From Psychrobacter vallis (GTDB lineage: Bacteria; Pseudomonadota; Gammaproteobacteria; Pseudomonadales; Moraxellaceae), in contig NZ_CAJHBU010000001.1 of the NCBI RefSeq assembly GCF_904846715.1, positions 248,001 to 312,000 of the forward strand: DNA of 64,000 nucleotides. The letters are read 5' to 3'. Under the pieces are notes generated by a model. That model made no database searches and was not told the DNA's origin. It worked only from the letters and a program-made list of their open reading frames with translations. Of the stretch, positions 63,135 through 64,000 are shown piece by piece. Both the position numbers and the translations under genes were made by a program. Within the stretch, counting starts at the first letter, position 1; the number at the start of each line of letters is the position of its first letter.

Positions 63135-64000
63135 TTAAACGGTTAGGATACCTTTAATAATATCAAGACCTTCTTGTAGTACTTCGTCTTCTACCGTCAA
63201 TGGCACCATCACTCGAATGGCATTGCCATACATACCACAAGATGCTAGTAGCAAGCCTTGCTCAAATGATTTTGCTTTTAGGTTGGCAGCAGCAGCGGCA
63301 TCAGGTTTGCCTTCGCTATCGATTAATTCAAACGCTAGCATCGCGCCTTTATGACGGATATGACCGATCGTGCTTAGATTGAGCCCTGTTAAGAATGACT
63401 CGATTTTATCGCCAATCTCGATGCTACGTTCCAGTAAGTTCTCTTCTTCGATCACTTCCATCACAGCGAGTGCCGCCACACAAGCAAGTGGGTTACCAGA
63501 GTAAGTACCGCCCAAGCCGCCTACTTGTGGGGCATCCATGATATCAGCACGGCCGATGACCGCAGAGATAGGATAACCACCCGCCAAGCTTTTCGCGGCG
63601 GTCATCAAATCAGGCTCAACACCTAGCTGCTCAGTGGCAAACAACGTACCCGTTCTGGCAAAACCGCACTGCACTTCATCGAAAATAAGCACGATGCCAT
63701 GCTCATCACAGATGGCGCGTAATGCTTTGGCAAATGATGGCGTCACCTGATGGAAACCACCCTCGCCTTGTACTGGCTCGATGATCATCGCTGCTACTTC
63801 ACTAGGATCGATATCTGCTTGGAATATCATATCAAGGCTATGTAGCGCTTGTTCTTCGGTCACATTCAACTCTTCTGCAGGGAACAATGCATGGAACACA
63901 GGTCCTGGCATTGGGCCGAAGTTCTTTTTGTATGGCAATACTTTGCCTGTCAGGCTCATGCACATCATGGTGCGACCATGCCAACCACCAACAAAAGAGA
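63135..64000 (-). CDS. gabT: 4-aminobutyrate aminotransferase (5' end outside the window)
   Basis: The C-terminal ~288 residues of a class-III PLP aminotransferase, which converts GABA and 2-oxoglutarate to succinate semialdehyde and glutamate. Visible are SFVGGWHGRTMMCMSLTGK at the window edge, MIIEPVQGEGGFHQVTP, LIFDEVQCGFARTGTLFA with the PLP-contacting Asp, and AAKSLAGGYPISAVIGR with the catalytic Lys. The ending 'LQEGLDIIKGILT' is normal. The start lies to the right of the window. It fits between PuuD (GABA) and the SSA-type dehydrogenase, and would make the pathway complete to succinate. Confidence 0.93.
   Translation of the reverse strand, partial: SFVGGWHGRTMMCMSLTGKVLPYKKNFGPMPGPVFHALFPAEELNVTEEQALHSLDMIFQADIDPSEVAAMIIEPVQGEGGFHQVTPSFAKALRAICDEHGIVLIFDEVQCGFARTGTLFATEQLGVEPDLMTAAKSLAGGYPISAVIGRADIMDAPQVGGLGGTYSGNPLACVAALAVMEVIEEENLLERSIEIGDKIESFLTGLNLSTIGHIRHKGAMLAFELIDSEGKPDAAAAANLKAKSFEQGLLLASCGMYGNAIRVMVPLTVEDEVLQEGLDIIKGILTV

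Noticed and set aside
1..64000. CRISPR arrays, tRNA or rRNA genes
   Set aside because: No regularly spaced repeats and no cloverleaf or rRNA-like sequence were found on either strand.

Overview
The window reads as chromosomal DNA of a Gammaproteobacterium of the family Moraxellaceae, most likely Psychrobacter. The basis is gene content and order: an RNase HI–DnaQ fusion next to a FimL homologue and nudC, an orphan RnfB followed by nth, a DUF3144 protein after metK, moderate GC content, and many small A/T-flanked hairpin terminators. This is inferred from the sequence alone. No rRNA, tRNA or CRISPR array was seen.

Layout. 1-6.3 kb: the start of a possible oxidoreductase gene, a large acyl-CoA dehydrogenase divergent from a GATase1/AraC regulator, a Tat-exported LD-carboxypeptidase, a YkvA-type protein and two small envelope proteins. 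6.6-16.4 kb: housekeeping genes (rnhA-dnaQ fusion, fimL, nudC, an EamA permease, rnfB, nth, metK, DUF3144). 16.5-26.7 kb: a Kazal-like lipoprotein, a BCCT transporter, a PQQ-type sugar dehydrogenase, clpB, an L,D-transpeptidase, and an SDR/acyl-CoA synthetase pair. 27.1-30.3 kb: a three-gene FecCD-type iron/siderophore ABC importer with a Fur-like box upstream. 31.3-33.4 kb: a small accessory patch with two decayed transposase genes, an AT-rich orphan ORF and a GC-rich transglutaminase-like gene that looks foreign. 33.5-39.6 kb: topoisomerase IB, GNAT, ppnP, prfB with its programmed +1 frameshift, a HAD phosphatase, a gamma-carbonic anhydrase and a PAP2 phosphatase. 39.9-45.9 kb: carA and carB with an unrelated AT-rich gene between them, then greA. 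46.2-51.1 kb: an exported repeat-rich protein, a radical-SAM/DUF4130 pair of putative DNA-repair proteins and a glycosyltransferase.

51.2-64 kb is a polyamine/agmatine catabolism locus. Agmatine deiminase and N-carbamoylputrescine amidase would make putrescine. A glutamine-synthetase-like ligase, an FAD oxidase and PuuD would run the gamma-glutamyl (Puu) route to GABA. GabT and a succinate-semialdehyde-type dehydrogenase would finish at succinate. A divergent XRE-cupin regulator, an NhaC-type transporter and an APC permease complete the set. A 50/51-bp terminator sequence is duplicated at both ends of the core 10.2 kb of this locus, a perfect 27-bp palindrome lies in its divergent promoter region, and agmatine deiminase ends in a hexanucleotide-encoded Ala-Ser tail.

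I found no clearly new multi-gene system. The best leads are the radical-SAM/DUF4130 pair lacking its usual glycosylase, the gene inside carAB, the mobile-element patch with the foreign transglutaminase, and the structural oddities of the polyamine locus.
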